Of a DNA stretch of 27,190 bases, positions 17,437 through 25,828 are shown in pieces. Under the pieces are notes generated by a model that worked only from the letters and a program-made list of their open reading frames with translations, did no database searches and was not told where the DNA came from. Positions within the stretch are counted from its first letter, which is position 1. Each line of letters opens with the position of its first letter. Where the stretch lies: positions 1 to 27,190 of the forward strand of contig CAZMGD010000054.1 of NCBI GenBank assembly GCA_964565705.1, written 5' to 3'. This DNA is from CAZMGD01 sp964565705 (GTDB lineage: Bacteria > Actinomycetota > Acidimicrobiia > Acidimicrobiales > Ilumatobacteraceae). A program made the position numbers and the translations under genes.

Positions 17437-18360
17437 TCAGGCGATCGCTGCGTCGAGGATCTCCGAGGACGGGGCGAAGTAGTACGCGCCCGACGCCGGC
17501 GTCGAGTAGTCGGTGAGCGCGTCGCGAGCCTGGCCGTTCATGCCGTATATCGCCTCCATCCGCTCGCGCAGCACGGCCTGGGTCTTGCTGAAGCCCATGA
17601 AGTAGAGGCCGACGGTTCCGTCGTGGAACGCGTAGGGCGTCGAGCGGCGCACCATCTCACCGCGCTTGGGCTTGCTGGCATCGGCGGTCTCGCCCTCGCG
17701 CAGCTCCACGTGGGCCAGGTGCGAGGTCGGCACCTGCACGTCGAGGCGCGTGCTGTCGTTCTTGGTGCGGCCGAACACGTTCTCCTGATCTTCGAGCGAG
17801 AGGCCATTGAAGTAGTTGAGGTCGTGCACCCAGCGCTGGGCGATGGCGAACGCGCCACCCGCGCCGGGCTGGCCCTCGGGGACGATCGCCCGGTCGTGCT
17901 GATCCTCGGCGGCGGGGTTGCCGGTGCCGTCGATGAAGCCGGTCAGGTCGAGGCTGTTGCGGTAGATGAACGTCGGCGTCTCGCGAGCCACCGCCATGTG
18001 CCCGGCCACCGCGTTGCGGAAGTTGAACTGGGCCTCCCAGATCAGGTCCTTGTCGGCCGAGTGGAGCCAGATCAACAGCTCCTCCTGCGTGGCCTTGGCC
18101 ACCTTGCCGTCCGGGGATTCGTAACCGGGATACGGCTGGAAGTCCTCGGGGATGTCGTCGGTCAGGTCGGCGAGCAGGGTCGGGCCGAACATGATCACGA
18201 CGTGCACCGGCGTGACGACCCCGACCGCCCGGCTGACCTCGCGGAGATCGCGCAGCGCGGCCTTGATGACGCCTAGATCGGCGTTCTCGGTGCGGCTGAG
18301 GTGCACGTACCACTGGTACTTGGTCAAGTCGGTGAGGATGCCTGGCTGTGGGTTGGGCAT
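17437..18360 (-). CDS. Dyp-type heme peroxidase
   Basis: A 307-residue dye-decolourising-type peroxidase. The signature GFIDGTGNP is at 141-149 with the distal Asp144. R239 (MVRRSTPY) matches the distal arginine, and the probable proximal heme histidine lies in PTSHLAHVEL (211-220). Dyp peroxidases use hydrogen peroxide to oxidise dyes, lignin-like phenols or porphyrins. No signal peptide or encapsulin-targeting tail is recognisable and no encapsulin gene is adjacent. The ATG at 18360 is preceded by AAGGAA. It follows the RibF-like gene after 98 bases in which I see nothing distinctive. Confidence 0.93.
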   Translation of the reverse strand: MPNPQPGILTDLTKYQWYVHLSRTENADLGVIKAALRDLREVSRAVGVVTPVHVVIMFGPTLLADLTDDIPEDFQPYPGYESPDGKVAKATQEELLIWLHSADKDLIWEAQFNFRNAVAGHMAVARETPTFIYRNSLDLTGFIDGTGNPAAEDQHDRAIVPEGQPGAGGAFAIAQRWVHDLNYFNGLSLEDQENVFGRTKNDSTRLDVQVPTSHLAHVELREGETADASKPKRGEMVRRSTPYAFHDGTVGLYFMGFSKTQAVLRERMEAIYGMNGQARDALTDYSTPASGAYYFAPSSEILDAAIA

Positions 18361-18458
18361 TGATGTTCCTTCTCGGACGGCTCAGATGATCAAGGGCTCA
18401 GGTGCCCGGGTCGCGAGAGTAGGCGCGCGACGACGGTCCGACGAACTTTCGGGACCGG

Positions 18459-19337
18459 TCAGCCGCGCACCCGCCTGGTGTCGTCGACATCGCGGCGGAG
18501 CTGGGCGATCAGCTCGTCGATCGAGCCGAACCGGAGCTCGCCGCGCAGCCGCTGGTGGAACGCGACATCGATGCGGGCGCCGTAGATGTCGTCGTCGAAG
18601 TCGAGCAGGTGTGCCTCCACCAGGACGGTGCCGGCCAGCTCGACCGTCGGGCGCACGCCGACGTTGATCGCGCTGACGTACTGGCTCCCACCGGGCAGCC
18701 GTACCGTGCCCGCGTACACGCCGAGTGCCGGCAGCAGCCGGCCGACGGGTGGCGGCACGTTCGCCGTCGGGTAGCCGATCGTCCGGCCGAGCCCGCTGCC
18801 GTGCACGACCTCGCCCGTCAGCGAGTACGGACGTCCCAGCGCGGCGTGGGCGCGGCCGGCCTCCCCGGTCACGAGCAATCCCCGGATCGAGCGGCTGGAC
18901 ACCGGTGCGTCGTCGTCATCGAGCACCCGCTCGACCTCGACGACGTCGATGCGCTCGCGCCGCAGACCCGGGCGCAGCGCCGGATACCGGGCGTCATGGC
19001 GGTGGTCGGGAAGGCAGGCCATCACGACGTGGGCGGGCTCGATCTCGCCGGCGAGCAGCCCGACGATGCGCGGACCGGTGTCGGCAGCCTGCGAGTCGAC
19101 GCTGAGCACGCGGGTGGCGGCGGCACCGGCGAGCACCAACCGGCGGCAGACCGACTCGACGTCGTCCAGACGCGCGGTGGAGCGGACGTCGTTCAGCACG
19201 ACGGCGACCATCGGACGGCGCTCGCGCTCGGCGAGCGTCGCTGCCGCGGCGAGCAGGCGGCGGTGCCCGATGTGCACACCGTCGAACTCGCCGACCACCA
19301 CGACGGGGTGGCGCGAGACGCGAGGGTCGACGTCCAT
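18459..19337 (-). CDS. ribF: RibF-like riboflavin kinase with divergent FAD-synthetase half
   Basis: A 292-residue two-domain RibF-type protein. The C-terminal riboflavin kinase domain is well conserved: GRTIGYPTANV (184-194), GVYAGTVRL (206-214), AINVGVRPT (223-231), EAHLLDFDDDIYG (241-253). The N-terminal nucleotidyltransferase half keeps GEFDGVHIGHRRLL (16-29) and SSRSIRGLL (147-155). It lacks the usual TFxPHP and GxDFxFG motifs: the corresponding stretches read VAVVLNDVRS and MACLPDHRHD. FMN synthesis is therefore likely and FAD synthesis doubtful. The gene follows fumarylacetoacetase after 29 bases, apart from the usual truB-rpsO setting, so it may be a second, specialised copy. Confidence 0.88.
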   Translation of the reverse strand: MDVDPRVSRHPVVVVGEFDGVHIGHRRLLAAAATLAERERRPMVAVVLNDVRSTARLDDVESVCRRLVLAGAAATRVLSVDSQAADTGPRIVGLLAGEIEPAHVVMACLPDHRHDARYPALRPGLRRERIDVVEVERVLDDDDAPVSSRSIRGLLVTGEAGRAHAALGRPYSLTGEVVHGSGLGRTIGYPTANVPPPVGRLLPALGVYAGTVRLPGGSQYVSAINVGVRPTVELAGTVLVEAHLLDFDDDIYGARIDVAFHQRLRGELRFGSIDELIAQLRRDVDDTRRVRG

Positions 19338-19366
19338 TCCACGTCCGAGTATGCCGGCTCGCGGGC

Positions 19367-20584
19367 TCAGCGAGCGACGGCGGGCAGCACCGTGCCCACC
19401 ACCTCGCCCAGCGCGATCCGGCCACCGGCCGAGCCCGGTGCGGTCGCCGTGAGACGCACCGTGTCGCCGTCCTCGAGAAACGTCCTGGTCTCGCCGTTCG
19501 CCAACGTCAGCGGTTGCTGCCCGTTCCAGCCGAGCTCGATCAGCGATCCGCGCTGGCCCGGCTCCGGCCCGCTGACCGTGCCCGAGGCCAGCAGGTCACC
19601 GGTGCGCAGGGATGCCCCGTTCACCGTGAGGTGGGCGATCTGCTGCGCAGGCGTCCAGTAGATCTCGCGGAACGGCGGTCGGGAGATCTCCTGACCGTCG
19701 AGCTCGATGCAGAGGTCGAGATCGAGCCCGGTGGACGGCCCGTCGAGGTACTCGCACACGGGCACCTCTCTCGGCAGCGGGGCCACCTGCGCCGCGGCGA
19801 GCGCCTCCCACGGCAGCACCCAGGCCGACATCGAGGTCGCGAACGACTTGCCGAGGAACGGACCGAGCGGCACGTACTCCCACCCTTGGATGTCGCGGGC
19901 GGACCAGTCGTTGACGAGCACGACCCCGAAGACGTGGTCGACTGCGTCGGTGAGCGGCACCGGACAGCCCGCGCGGGAAGGCGTGCCGATCACGAACCCG
20001 ACTTCGGCCTCGATGTCGAGGCGGACCGACGGCCCGAAGACCGGTGGCGCGTCGGGGTCCGGGCGGCGCTGGCCCGACGGGCGCACGATCGGTGTGCCGC
20101 TGACCACGACCGTGCCGGCGCGACCGTGGTAACCGATCGGCAGGTGCAGCCAGTTCGGCGTCAGCGCCGGCTGCCCGGGGCGCAGGATCGCGCCCAGGTT
20201 CTCGGCATGATGGCGGCTGCTGTAGAAGTCCACGTAGTCGGCGACGCGGATCGGCAGGTGCAGCGACGCGTCGGCGAGCGGGTGGACGTGGGCGGCGACG
20301 GTGGCCTCGTGACGGACGTCGGTCAGCCACTCGACGATCAGCTGGCGCACCTGTGTCCACGTTCGCGGCCCCTGCGCCATCAGCGGGTTGAGGTTCGAGC
20401 GGCCGAACAGCCCGACGAGCTGCGCCGCGCCCGTGGCCTCGGCGGTCGGCGCGAGATCGAGCACGTGGTCACCGATGCGTGCCCCGAGCCGCGGGGTGCC
20501 ACCGCCGACGCTGAACACGCCGTACGGCAGCGCGTCGAGTCCGAAGCCAGTCTCGCCGGCACCGTCCAACCATGGACCGGTCAC
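19367..20584 (-). CDS. fah: Fumarylacetoacetase
   Basis: A 405-residue fumarylacetoacetate hydrolase, the last step of tyrosine/homogentisate breakdown, giving fumarate and acetoacetate. Metal and catalytic residues are complete: D119 and H126 in DFYSSRHHA, E192 and E194 in LDIEAEVGF, and D226 in VNDWSARDIQ. The GTG at 20584 overlaps the stop of homogentisate dioxygenase (GTGA, 4 bases), so the two are translationally coupled. The start gives the usual short N-terminal SH3-like domain. The length is close to the eukaryotic-type FAH. Confidence 0.95.
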   Translation of the reverse strand: MTGPWLDGAGETGFGLDALPYGVFSVGGGTPRLGARIGDHVLDLAPTAEATGAAQLVGLFGRSNLNPLMAQGPRTWTQVRQLIVEWLTDVRHEATVAAHVHPLADASLHLPIRVADYVDFYSSRHHAENLGAILRPGQPALTPNWLHLPIGYHGRAGTVVVSGTPIVRPSGQRRPDPDAPPVFGPSVRLDIEAEVGFVIGTPSRAGCPVPLTDAVDHVFGVVLVNDWSARDIQGWEYVPLGPFLGKSFATSMSAWVLPWEALAAAQVAPLPREVPVCEYLDGPSTGLDLDLCIELDGQEISRPPFREIYWTPAQQIAHLTVNGASLRTGDLLASGTVSGPEPGQRGSLIELGWNGQQPLTLANGETRTFLEDGDTVRLTATAPGSAGGRIALGEVVGTVLPAVAR

Positions 20585-21777
20585 GGTTGCACACCGCCCG
20601 CCCACGTGTAGGCGTAGTCCGGATCCTCGACGGCGAGGCCGCCCTCCCCCAGTTGCAGGGGGGCGAACGTGTCGACCATGACCGCCAGCTCGTCGAAGAA
20701 GTCGACGCCGATGCTCCGCTCGTACGCGCCCGGCTGGGGTCCGTGCGCATGGCCGGCAGGATGCAGCGACACCGACCCCTGGGCGATGCCCGACCCCTTG
20801 CGGGCCGCGTAGTCGCCGCCGCAGTAGAACATCACCTCGTCGGAGTCCACGTTCGAGTGGAAGTACGGCACGGGCACCGACAACGGGTGGTAGTCCACCT
20901 TGCGGGGCACGAAGTTGCACACGACGAAGTTGTGCCCCTCGAACACCTGGTGCACGGGCGGTGGCTGGTGCACCCGGCCGGTGATCGGTTCGAAGTCGTG
21001 GATCGAGAACCGGAACGGGTACAGGCAGCCGTCCCAGCCGACCACGTCGAAGGGGTGGTGGGCGAGCACGTGCCGCGTCCCGCCGACGCCGCCGGGCGCG
21101 CGGTGCTTGGTCAGCACCTCGACCTCCTCGCCGTCCTCGAGCAGCACCTCGGTCGGCCCGTGCATGTCGCGTTCGCAGTACGGCGCGGCCTCGAGGTGCT
21201 GGCCGTGCCGTGACAGGTAGCGCGTGGGCGGGCCGACGTGGCTCGCGGCCTCGATCACGTACAGCCGCAGCGGCTCGTCCCCGGCGGGCGACCACTGGTG
21301 GATGACGCCTCGAGGGATCACGACGTAGTCGCCGGCCGCCACGTCGAGCGCCCCGAGGCTCGAGGCGAGCGTCGCCGCGCCGGCCTCGACGTAGGCGCAC
21401 TCGTCGCCGACCGCGTTGCGGTACAGCGGTGACGTCTCGCCGGCGGCGACGTAGGCGATGCGCACGTCGTCGTTGCCGAGCGCGAGGCGCCGCCCGGTGA
21501 CGGCGTCGTGACGCTTCCACTCGCTGCCGGGGAACAGCTCGTGGAGGCGGAGGTGCCGGGCGCGCAGCGGTGCGTTCGTGGTCAGCCCCGGCGACGGCAG
21601 CTCCCACGGTTCGGCCGCCACGATGGCGGCCGGGTTCCATCGGTGGTACAGCAGCGAGGAGTCCAGCGTGAAGCCCTCCTCCCCCATCAGCTCCTCGAAG
21701 TAGAGGCCGCCCTCCGGAGTCCGGTGCTGAGTGTGGCGCTTCGGCGGTACGTTGCCCACGCTGCGGTAGTAGGCCAT
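20581..21777 (-). CDS. hmgA: Homogentisate 1,2-dioxygenase
   Basis: A 398-residue cupin-type iron(II) ring-cleaving dioxygenase converting homogentisate to maleylacetoacetate. The iron-ligand region is H307 with E314 (or D313) in YFHSNVDSDEVMFY, and the HPAGHAHGPQPG stretch (339-350) carries the last histidine, probably H345. The protein is about 35 residues shorter than the classical enzyme, as in actinobacterial forms. The start ATG at 21777 has a strong ribosome site, AAGGAGGT, seven bases upstream. It lies 34 bases after the flavoprotein gene and overlaps fah. No maleylacetoacetate isomerase or 4-hydroxyphenylpyruvate dioxygenase is in the window. Confidence 0.95.
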   Translation of the reverse strand: MAYYRSVGNVPPKRHTQHRTPEGGLYFEELMGEEGFTLDSSLLYHRWNPAAIVAAEPWELPSPGLTTNAPLRARHLRLHELFPGSEWKRHDAVTGRRLALGNDDVRIAYVAAGETSPLYRNAVGDECAYVEAGAATLASSLGALDVAAGDYVVIPRGVIHQWSPAGDEPLRLYVIEAASHVGPPTRYLSRHGQHLEAAPYCERDMHGPTEVLLEDGEEVEVLTKHRAPGGVGGTRHVLAHHPFDVVGWDGCLYPFRFSIHDFEPITGRVHQPPPVHQVFEGHNFVVCNFVPRKVDYHPLSVPVPYFHSNVDSDEVMFYCGGDYAARKGSGIAQGSVSLHPAGHAHGPQPGAYERSIGVDFFDELAVMVDTFAPLQLGEGGLAVEDPDYAYTWAGGVQP

Positions 21778-21811
21778 CTCGACGACCTCCTTCGCCCTCA
21801 GGGTACGCGGG

Positions 21812-23182
21812 TCACGCGATCGCGGCGAGCGCGTCCAGCGCTCCTCGGTAGAACGTCGGGTAGGCGTAGATCATCGACCGCAGCTCGGCCAGCGGGATCC
21901 GGGCGTGCACGGCGAGGTTGAACATCGACAGCACCTCGCCACCGCGAGGTCCGGCACTGGTCGCGCCGACGAGGATGTCGCGGTCGCGGTCGACGACGAG
22001 CTTCATCAGCCCGTCGTTGCCGGGCCCGTGGATCCACCCGCGGCTGGACGTCGAGCTGTCGGCGATCCCGGTCGCGACGTCGATGCCCGCGGCGCGTGCC
22101 TGGGCCTCGGTCATGCCCACCGAGCCGATCTCCGGGTCGGTGAACGTCACGCGGGACACGGCGTGGGCCGGCACGGTGCGCGGGTGCTCCACGCCGAGGA
22201 TGTCGTCGACCGCGGCGTGCGCTTCGTCCACGGACATGTGGGTGAACGCCCCGCGACCGGTGATGTCGCCGATCGCCCAGAGTCGCTCGGCGCCGGCCAC
22301 CCGCATCGAGTCGTCGACGGTGAACGCAGGGCGGCCGTTCTCGTCGATGCCCACCGTGTCCAACCCGATTCCGTGGATGTTCGGGACGCGCCCGGCGGCG
22401 ACGAGGATCTCGTCGGCGACGACCTCACCGCCGCCAGCGAGCTCGACCGTGACGCGCCCGTCGCGCCGCACCGCCGTCGGTGTCGCTCCCACGCGCACGT
22501 CGAGACCTTCACGCTGCAGCACCTCCAGCAGGAGCGCGCTGGACTCCGGCTCCTCGGGGGCGACCAGCCGCTCGGCCGGTTCGACGATCGTGACCGCCGT
22601 GCCGAACCGGGCGAAGGCCTGCGCCAGCTCGACACCGATCGCTCCGCCGCCGAGCACGATCAGCGACGCCGGCAGGACCCGCAGCTGCACCGCGTCCCGG
22701 TTCGTCCACGGTGCAGCGGCGGCGAGACCCGGCACCTGCGGGATCGCCGGCTTCGTGCCGGTGGCCAGGATCACGGCGCGCTCGGCAAGGTACACGTCGT
22801 CGCCGGCGACGACCCGGCCCGGGCCATCCAGCCGGCCGGTGCCGCGCACGAGGACACCGCCCTTGCCGCTGAAGCGATCCGCGGCGACCTGGTCGTTCCA
22901 GTCGTCGGTCGCCTGGTCGCGGATTCGGTCGGCGACCAAGGAGTAGTCGGGAGTGATCACGGCTGCGCCCGCCGTGCCGTCGATCCGGCGGGCCTCGGCG
23001 AGCAGGTCGGCGGCACGGATGATCATCTTCGACGGGATGCACCCGTAGTAGGGGCACTCGCCGCCGACGAGGTGCGCCTCGACGCCGACCACCCGCAGCC
23101 CCTCCTCGGCGAGGCGCCCGGCGGCGTCCTCGCCTCCCGGCCCGAGCCCGAGCACGATGACATCGACCGAGTGTTCCGTCAT
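21812..23182 (-). CDS. Dihydrolipoamide dehydrogenase-like flavoprotein disulfide reductase
   Basis: A 456-residue class I pyridine nucleotide-disulfide oxidoreductase. The FAD motif LGLGPGGEDAA is at 11-21, the redox disulfide C43/C48 in GGECPYYGCIPSK, the NAD(P) motif VLGGGAIGVELA at 176-187, and the second FAD motif LWAIGDITG at 301-309. The C-terminal active-site His/Glu pair (usual HAHPTxxE) is replaced by YAYPTFYR (439-446): Tyr441 for His and Arg446 for Glu. A lipoamide dehydrogenase role is therefore unlikely; a quinone, thiol or mycothione-type reductase is possible. The start is ATG at 23182. It is first in a probable operon with hmgA, fah and the RibF-like gene; no E2/E1 genes are nearby. 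Confidence 0.9.
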   Translation of the reverse strand: MTEHSVDVIVLGLGPGGEDAAGRLAEEGLRVVGVEAHLVGGECPYYGCIPSKMIIRAADLLAEARRIDGTAGAAVITPDYSLVADRIRDQATDDWNDQVAADRFSGKGGVLVRGTGRLDGPGRVVAGDDVYLAERAVILATGTKPAIPQVPGLAAAAPWTNRDAVQLRVLPASLIVLGGGAIGVELAQAFARFGTAVTIVEPAERLVAPEEPESSALLLEVLQREGLDVRVGATPTAVRRDGRVTVELAGGGEVVADEILVAAGRVPNIHGIGLDTVGIDENGRPAFTVDDSMRVAGAERLWAIGDITGRGAFTHMSVDEAHAAVDDILGVEHPRTVPAHAVSRVTFTDPEIGSVGMTEAQARAAGIDVATGIADSSTSSRGWIHGPGNDGLMKLVVDRDRDILVGATSAGPRGGEVLSMFNLAVHARIPLAELRSMIYAYPTFYRGALDALAAIA

Positions 23183-23231
23183 GCCCAGCAGTCTTGCCCG
23201 CCGGAGAGGCACCTGAATCCGGCGTCGCCGG

Positions 23232-23346
23232 ACGTGTCCAGCACTGACCCGAACTCGACGATCTGAACGAACGGCCGAGGCGATCAGCAGGAGCTGTGAT
23301 CCAAAGCGTCGTTCAGACCGGAATCTTCCTTCGGACGTGGACACGT
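23232..23346 (+). repeat. Dispersed palindromic intergenic element, copy B
   Basis: The best-preserved copy. The outer pair ACGTGTCCA (23232-23240) and TGGACACGT (23338-23346) is perfect. The inner pair TCTGAACGA (23262-23270) and TCGTTCAGA (23309-23317) is also perfect. The centre is GAGCTGTGATCCA (23291-23303). It fills most of the gap between the dinB stop and the start of the flavoprotein gene, both on the minus strand, so it lies in the promoter region of the latter. Confidence 0.8.
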
Positions 23347-23356
23347 TCACCGCGGG

Positions 23357-24544
23357 TCAGTCCGGGAGCATGGGCATCTCCAGGTCGGATGGGCGGCCGA
23401 GCAGCACGGCGCGGGTGACGATGCCGGCGCCGAAGCGCTCGTGGAGGTCGTCGAGCGCCGCGTCGAGGGCGCCGCCGCTCGCCTTCCCGAACGGAAGGGT
23501 CAGCTGCACCGCGGCGTCGTCGGCGAGGCTCCCGATCGAGAGCCCGACGAGCGTCAGGCCGGACCGGTACACGAGCGGCATCGCCGCGTCGAGCAGGTGC
23601 CGCGCGGTCGTGAGGATCGTCGCCGTGTGCGCGGTCGGCTGATCGAGCGTGTGCGAGCGCGTCGCCCGGGTCATGTCGCCGAAGCGGAGGCGCAACGTCA
23701 CCGTCCGCCCGACGCGGTGCGCGGCTCGCATCCGCCGGGCCACCCGATCGACGATCGCGACCAGCGACGTGTCGATGCGCTGCGCGTCCACCGTCGAGCG
23801 CATCGCGTGCTGCGACCCGATCGAGCGGCGGCGGCGGCCGGTCTCGATCCGCCGCGGGTCGCGGCACCGGGCGAGGGCGGCGAGGTGGCGACCGGCGGCC
23901 CTGCCCACGATCGCCGTGAGCGCGGCTTCGGAGAGGCGGGCGATGTCGCCCACGGTCTCGATGCCGCGATCGTGGAGCTTCTGGCCGGTGGCCGGTCCGA
24001 CGCCCCACAGACGCCGGACGGGCAGCGGGTGGAGGAACGCCTCCTCGCCGTCGGGCGCCACGAGCAAGAGGCCGTCTGGCTTGGCGACCGCGCTCGCGAC
24101 CTTGGCCATGAACTTCGTCCGGGCGATCCCGACGGTGATCGGCAGCCCGACGCGCTCACGGACGTCGGCGCGCAGACGAGCGGCGATGGCGAGGGGCGGG
24201 CCGGCGATCCGCGCCAGGCCGCCGACGTCGATGAACGCCTCGTCGATCGAGATGCCCTCGACCAGCGGGCTCGTGTCGTGGAACACCTCGAACACCGCCT
24301 TGCTGGCATCGCTGTAGGCCGACATCCGCGGCGCCACGACGACCGCGAACGGGCACAGGCGCCGGGCCTGCGCCCCGCCCATCGCCGTTCGGATCCCGTA
24401 CGCCTTGGCCTCGTAGCTGGCCGCCAGCACGACACCTCCGCCGACGATCACCGGCTGCCCGCGCAGCGACGGGTCGTCGCGCTGCTCCACCGAGGCGTAG
24501 AACGAGTCCAGGTCGGCATGCAGGATCGACGCCTCCGCTCGCAT
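23357..24544 (-). CDS. dinB: DNA polymerase IV (Y-family translesion polymerase)
   Basis: A 395-residue Y-family polymerase for error-prone bypass of DNA lesions. Catalytic acidic residues are D11 (HADLDSFYASVEQ) and D101/E102 (SIDEAF). KAYGIRTAM (47-55), the helix-hairpin-helix region VRRLWGVGPATGQKL (176-190), and a C-terminal clamp-binding motif QLTLPF (347-352) are present. I chose ATG 24544 because the LexA box then lies directly upstream; an upstream in-frame ATG at 24562 would put the box inside the gene. It is divergent from an acyl-CoA dehydrogenase gene. Confidence 0.95.
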   Translation of the reverse strand: MRAEASILHADLDSFYASVEQRDDPSLRGQPVIVGGGVVLAASYEAKAYGIRTAMGGAQARRLCPFAVVVAPRMSAYSDASKAVFEVFHDTSPLVEGISIDEAFIDVGGLARIAGPPLAIAARLRADVRERVGLPITVGIARTKFMAKVASAVAKPDGLLLVAPDGEEAFLHPLPVRRLWGVGPATGQKLHDRGIETVGDIARLSEAALTAIVGRAAGRHLAALARCRDPRRIETGRRRRSIGSQHAMRSTVDAQRIDTSLVAIVDRVARRMRAAHRVGRTVTLRLRFGDMTRATRSHTLDQPTAHTATILTTARHLLDAAMPLVYRSGLTLVGLSIGSLADDAAVQLTLPFGKASGGALDAALDDLHERFGAGIVTRAVLLGRPSDLEMPMLPD

Positions 24545-24558
24545 GAACACATGTTCGC
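24543..24558 (-). promoter_or_regulatory. LexA (SOS) box of dinB
   Basis: GAAC-ACAT-GTTC (24545-24556) matches the core of the actinobacterial LexA site, CGAACRNRYGTTCG, on all core positions. It abuts the dinB ATG at 24544, so dinB should be damage-inducible, and the transcript start must be very close to the start codon. Confidence 0.8.
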
Positions 24559-24588
24559 ACATCGCAGGGATCGCTGCACGCTGGAACC

Positions 24589-24602
24589 CGAATCTAGATT
24601 CG
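24589..24602. promoter_or_regulatory. 14-base perfect palindrome upstream of the acyl-CoA dehydrogenase
   Basis: CGAATCTAGATTCG is fully self-complementary and ends five bases before the GTG at 24608. It overlaps a possible -10 (TAGATT, 24595-24600) for a leaderless transcript. It probably binds a TetR-type fatty-acid or acyl-CoA regulator; the regulator is not in the window. Confidence 0.5.
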
Positions 24603-24607
24603 CAGGG

Positions 24608-25828
24608 GTGAACTTCGACGACCGTCCGGAGGATGCCGCGTTCCGCGCCGAGGTGCGGACGTTCCTCGAGCAGCACGCGACGCCCAGGTCGGGCCCAGCC
24701 GAACGGAACATGATGGGCCACCAGGCCGGCTCACCGGAGGAGGCTGCCTACGTCCGCGCGTCACAGGCGTGGCAGGCGACCCTGTACGACAACGGATGGG
24801 CCGGCATCACCTGGCCCGCCGAGCACGGCGGCCGGGGCGGCACGCCGGTGCAGCAACTGATCTTCAACCAGGAGCTGGCCGAGTTCGACGCACCGTCGGG
24901 GGTGTTCGCCCAGGGGATCGGGATGGCCGGTCCGACGCTGATCGTCCACGGCACCGACGAGCAGAAGGCGCAGCACCTCCGCCCGATGCTGCGCGGCGAC
25001 GTGCTGTGGTGCCAGCTGTTCTCGGAGCCCAGCGCCGGCTCGGACCTGGCCGCGCTGCGCACCCGCGCCGACCGGGATGGCGACGAGTACATCGTCAACG
25101 GGCAGAAGGTGTGGACGTCGAGCGCGCACTACAGCGACTGGGGCATCCTGCTCGCCCGCACCGACTTCGACCAGCCCAAGCACCGCGGCATCACCTACTT
25201 CGTGGTCGACATGAAGACGCCGGGCATCGAGATCCGCCCGCTGCGCCAGATCACCGGTGTCGCCCACTTCAACGAGGTCTTCTTCGACGACGTGCGGATC
25301 CCCGTCGCCAACGTCGTCGGTCCCGTCAACGCCGGCTGGAACGTGACGATGACGACGTTGATGAACGAGCGCTCGCTGATCGGTGGCAGCGGTCACGACA
25401 CGATCGGCCCGCTGCTGCGGTTGCTCGATCGCTTCGGCGGCAGCGATGACCCCCGCATCCGCCAGCGCATCGCCGGCGCGTACAGCGACCACGAGGTCCT
25501 CAAGTTCCTCGGGTGGCGGGTGCAGAGCGCACTGCTGCGCGGCGAGCAGCCCGGGCCGGAGGGCTCCGTGCTCAAGTTGATCCTCACCCGCCACATCACC
25601 AAGGTCGCCGATCTCGGGATGGAGATCGCCGGCGCGTCGGGCATGTTGAACGATCCGGGAGATCCCGATCTGGACGCGCTGATCCAGGGGTTCCTCGGTC
25701 AGTGGGGCAGCAAGATCGGCGGCGGCACCGACGATGTGCAGCGCAACATCGTCTCCGAGCGCGTGCTCGGCATGCCCGGCGACATCCGCAACGACAAGAA
25801 CCTCCCCTTCCGGGAGCTCATCGGCTGA
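24608..25828 (+). CDS. Acyl-CoA dehydrogenase
   Basis: A 406-residue FAD-dependent acyl-CoA dehydrogenase catalysing alpha,beta-dehydrogenation of an acyl-CoA. The FAD-binding signature LFSEPSAGSDLA is at 137-148, NGQKVWTSSAHYSDW at 164-178, and the C-terminal VQRNIVSERVLGMPGD near 379-396. The usual C-terminal catalytic Glu (YEGT) is GGGT here. E254 in LMNERSLIGG aligns with the base of isovaleryl- and long-chain-type enzymes, so activity is likely retained with the base on another helix. The GTG at 24608 is assigned from the usual N-terminus. The stop overlaps the next start by one base. Confidence 0.93.
   Translation: MNFDDRPEDAAFRAEVRTFLEQHATPRSGPAERNMMGHQAGSPEEAAYVRASQAWQATLYDNGWAGITWPAEHGGRGGTPVQQLIFNQELAEFDAPSGVFAQGIGMAGPTLIVHGTDEQKAQHLRPMLRGDVLWCQLFSEPSAGSDLAALRTRADRDGDEYIVNGQKVWTSSAHYSDWGILLARTDFDQPKHRGITYFVVDMKTPGIEIRPLRQITGVAHFNEVFFDDVRIPVANVVGPVNAGWNVTMTTLMNERSLIGGSGHDTIGPLLRLLDRFGGSDDPRIRQRIAGAYSDHEVLKFLGWRVQSALLRGEQPGPEGSVLKLILTRHITKVADLGMEIAGASGMLNDPGDPDLDALIQGFLGQWGSKIGGGTDDVQRNIVSERVLGMPGDIRNDKNLPFRELIG

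Noticed and set aside
17336..17482. A 48-codon plus-strand frame after the CAG repeats, considered as a gene
   Set aside because: It has no ribosome site or recognisable similarity and overlaps the dyp 3' end. It is kept only as part of a finding.
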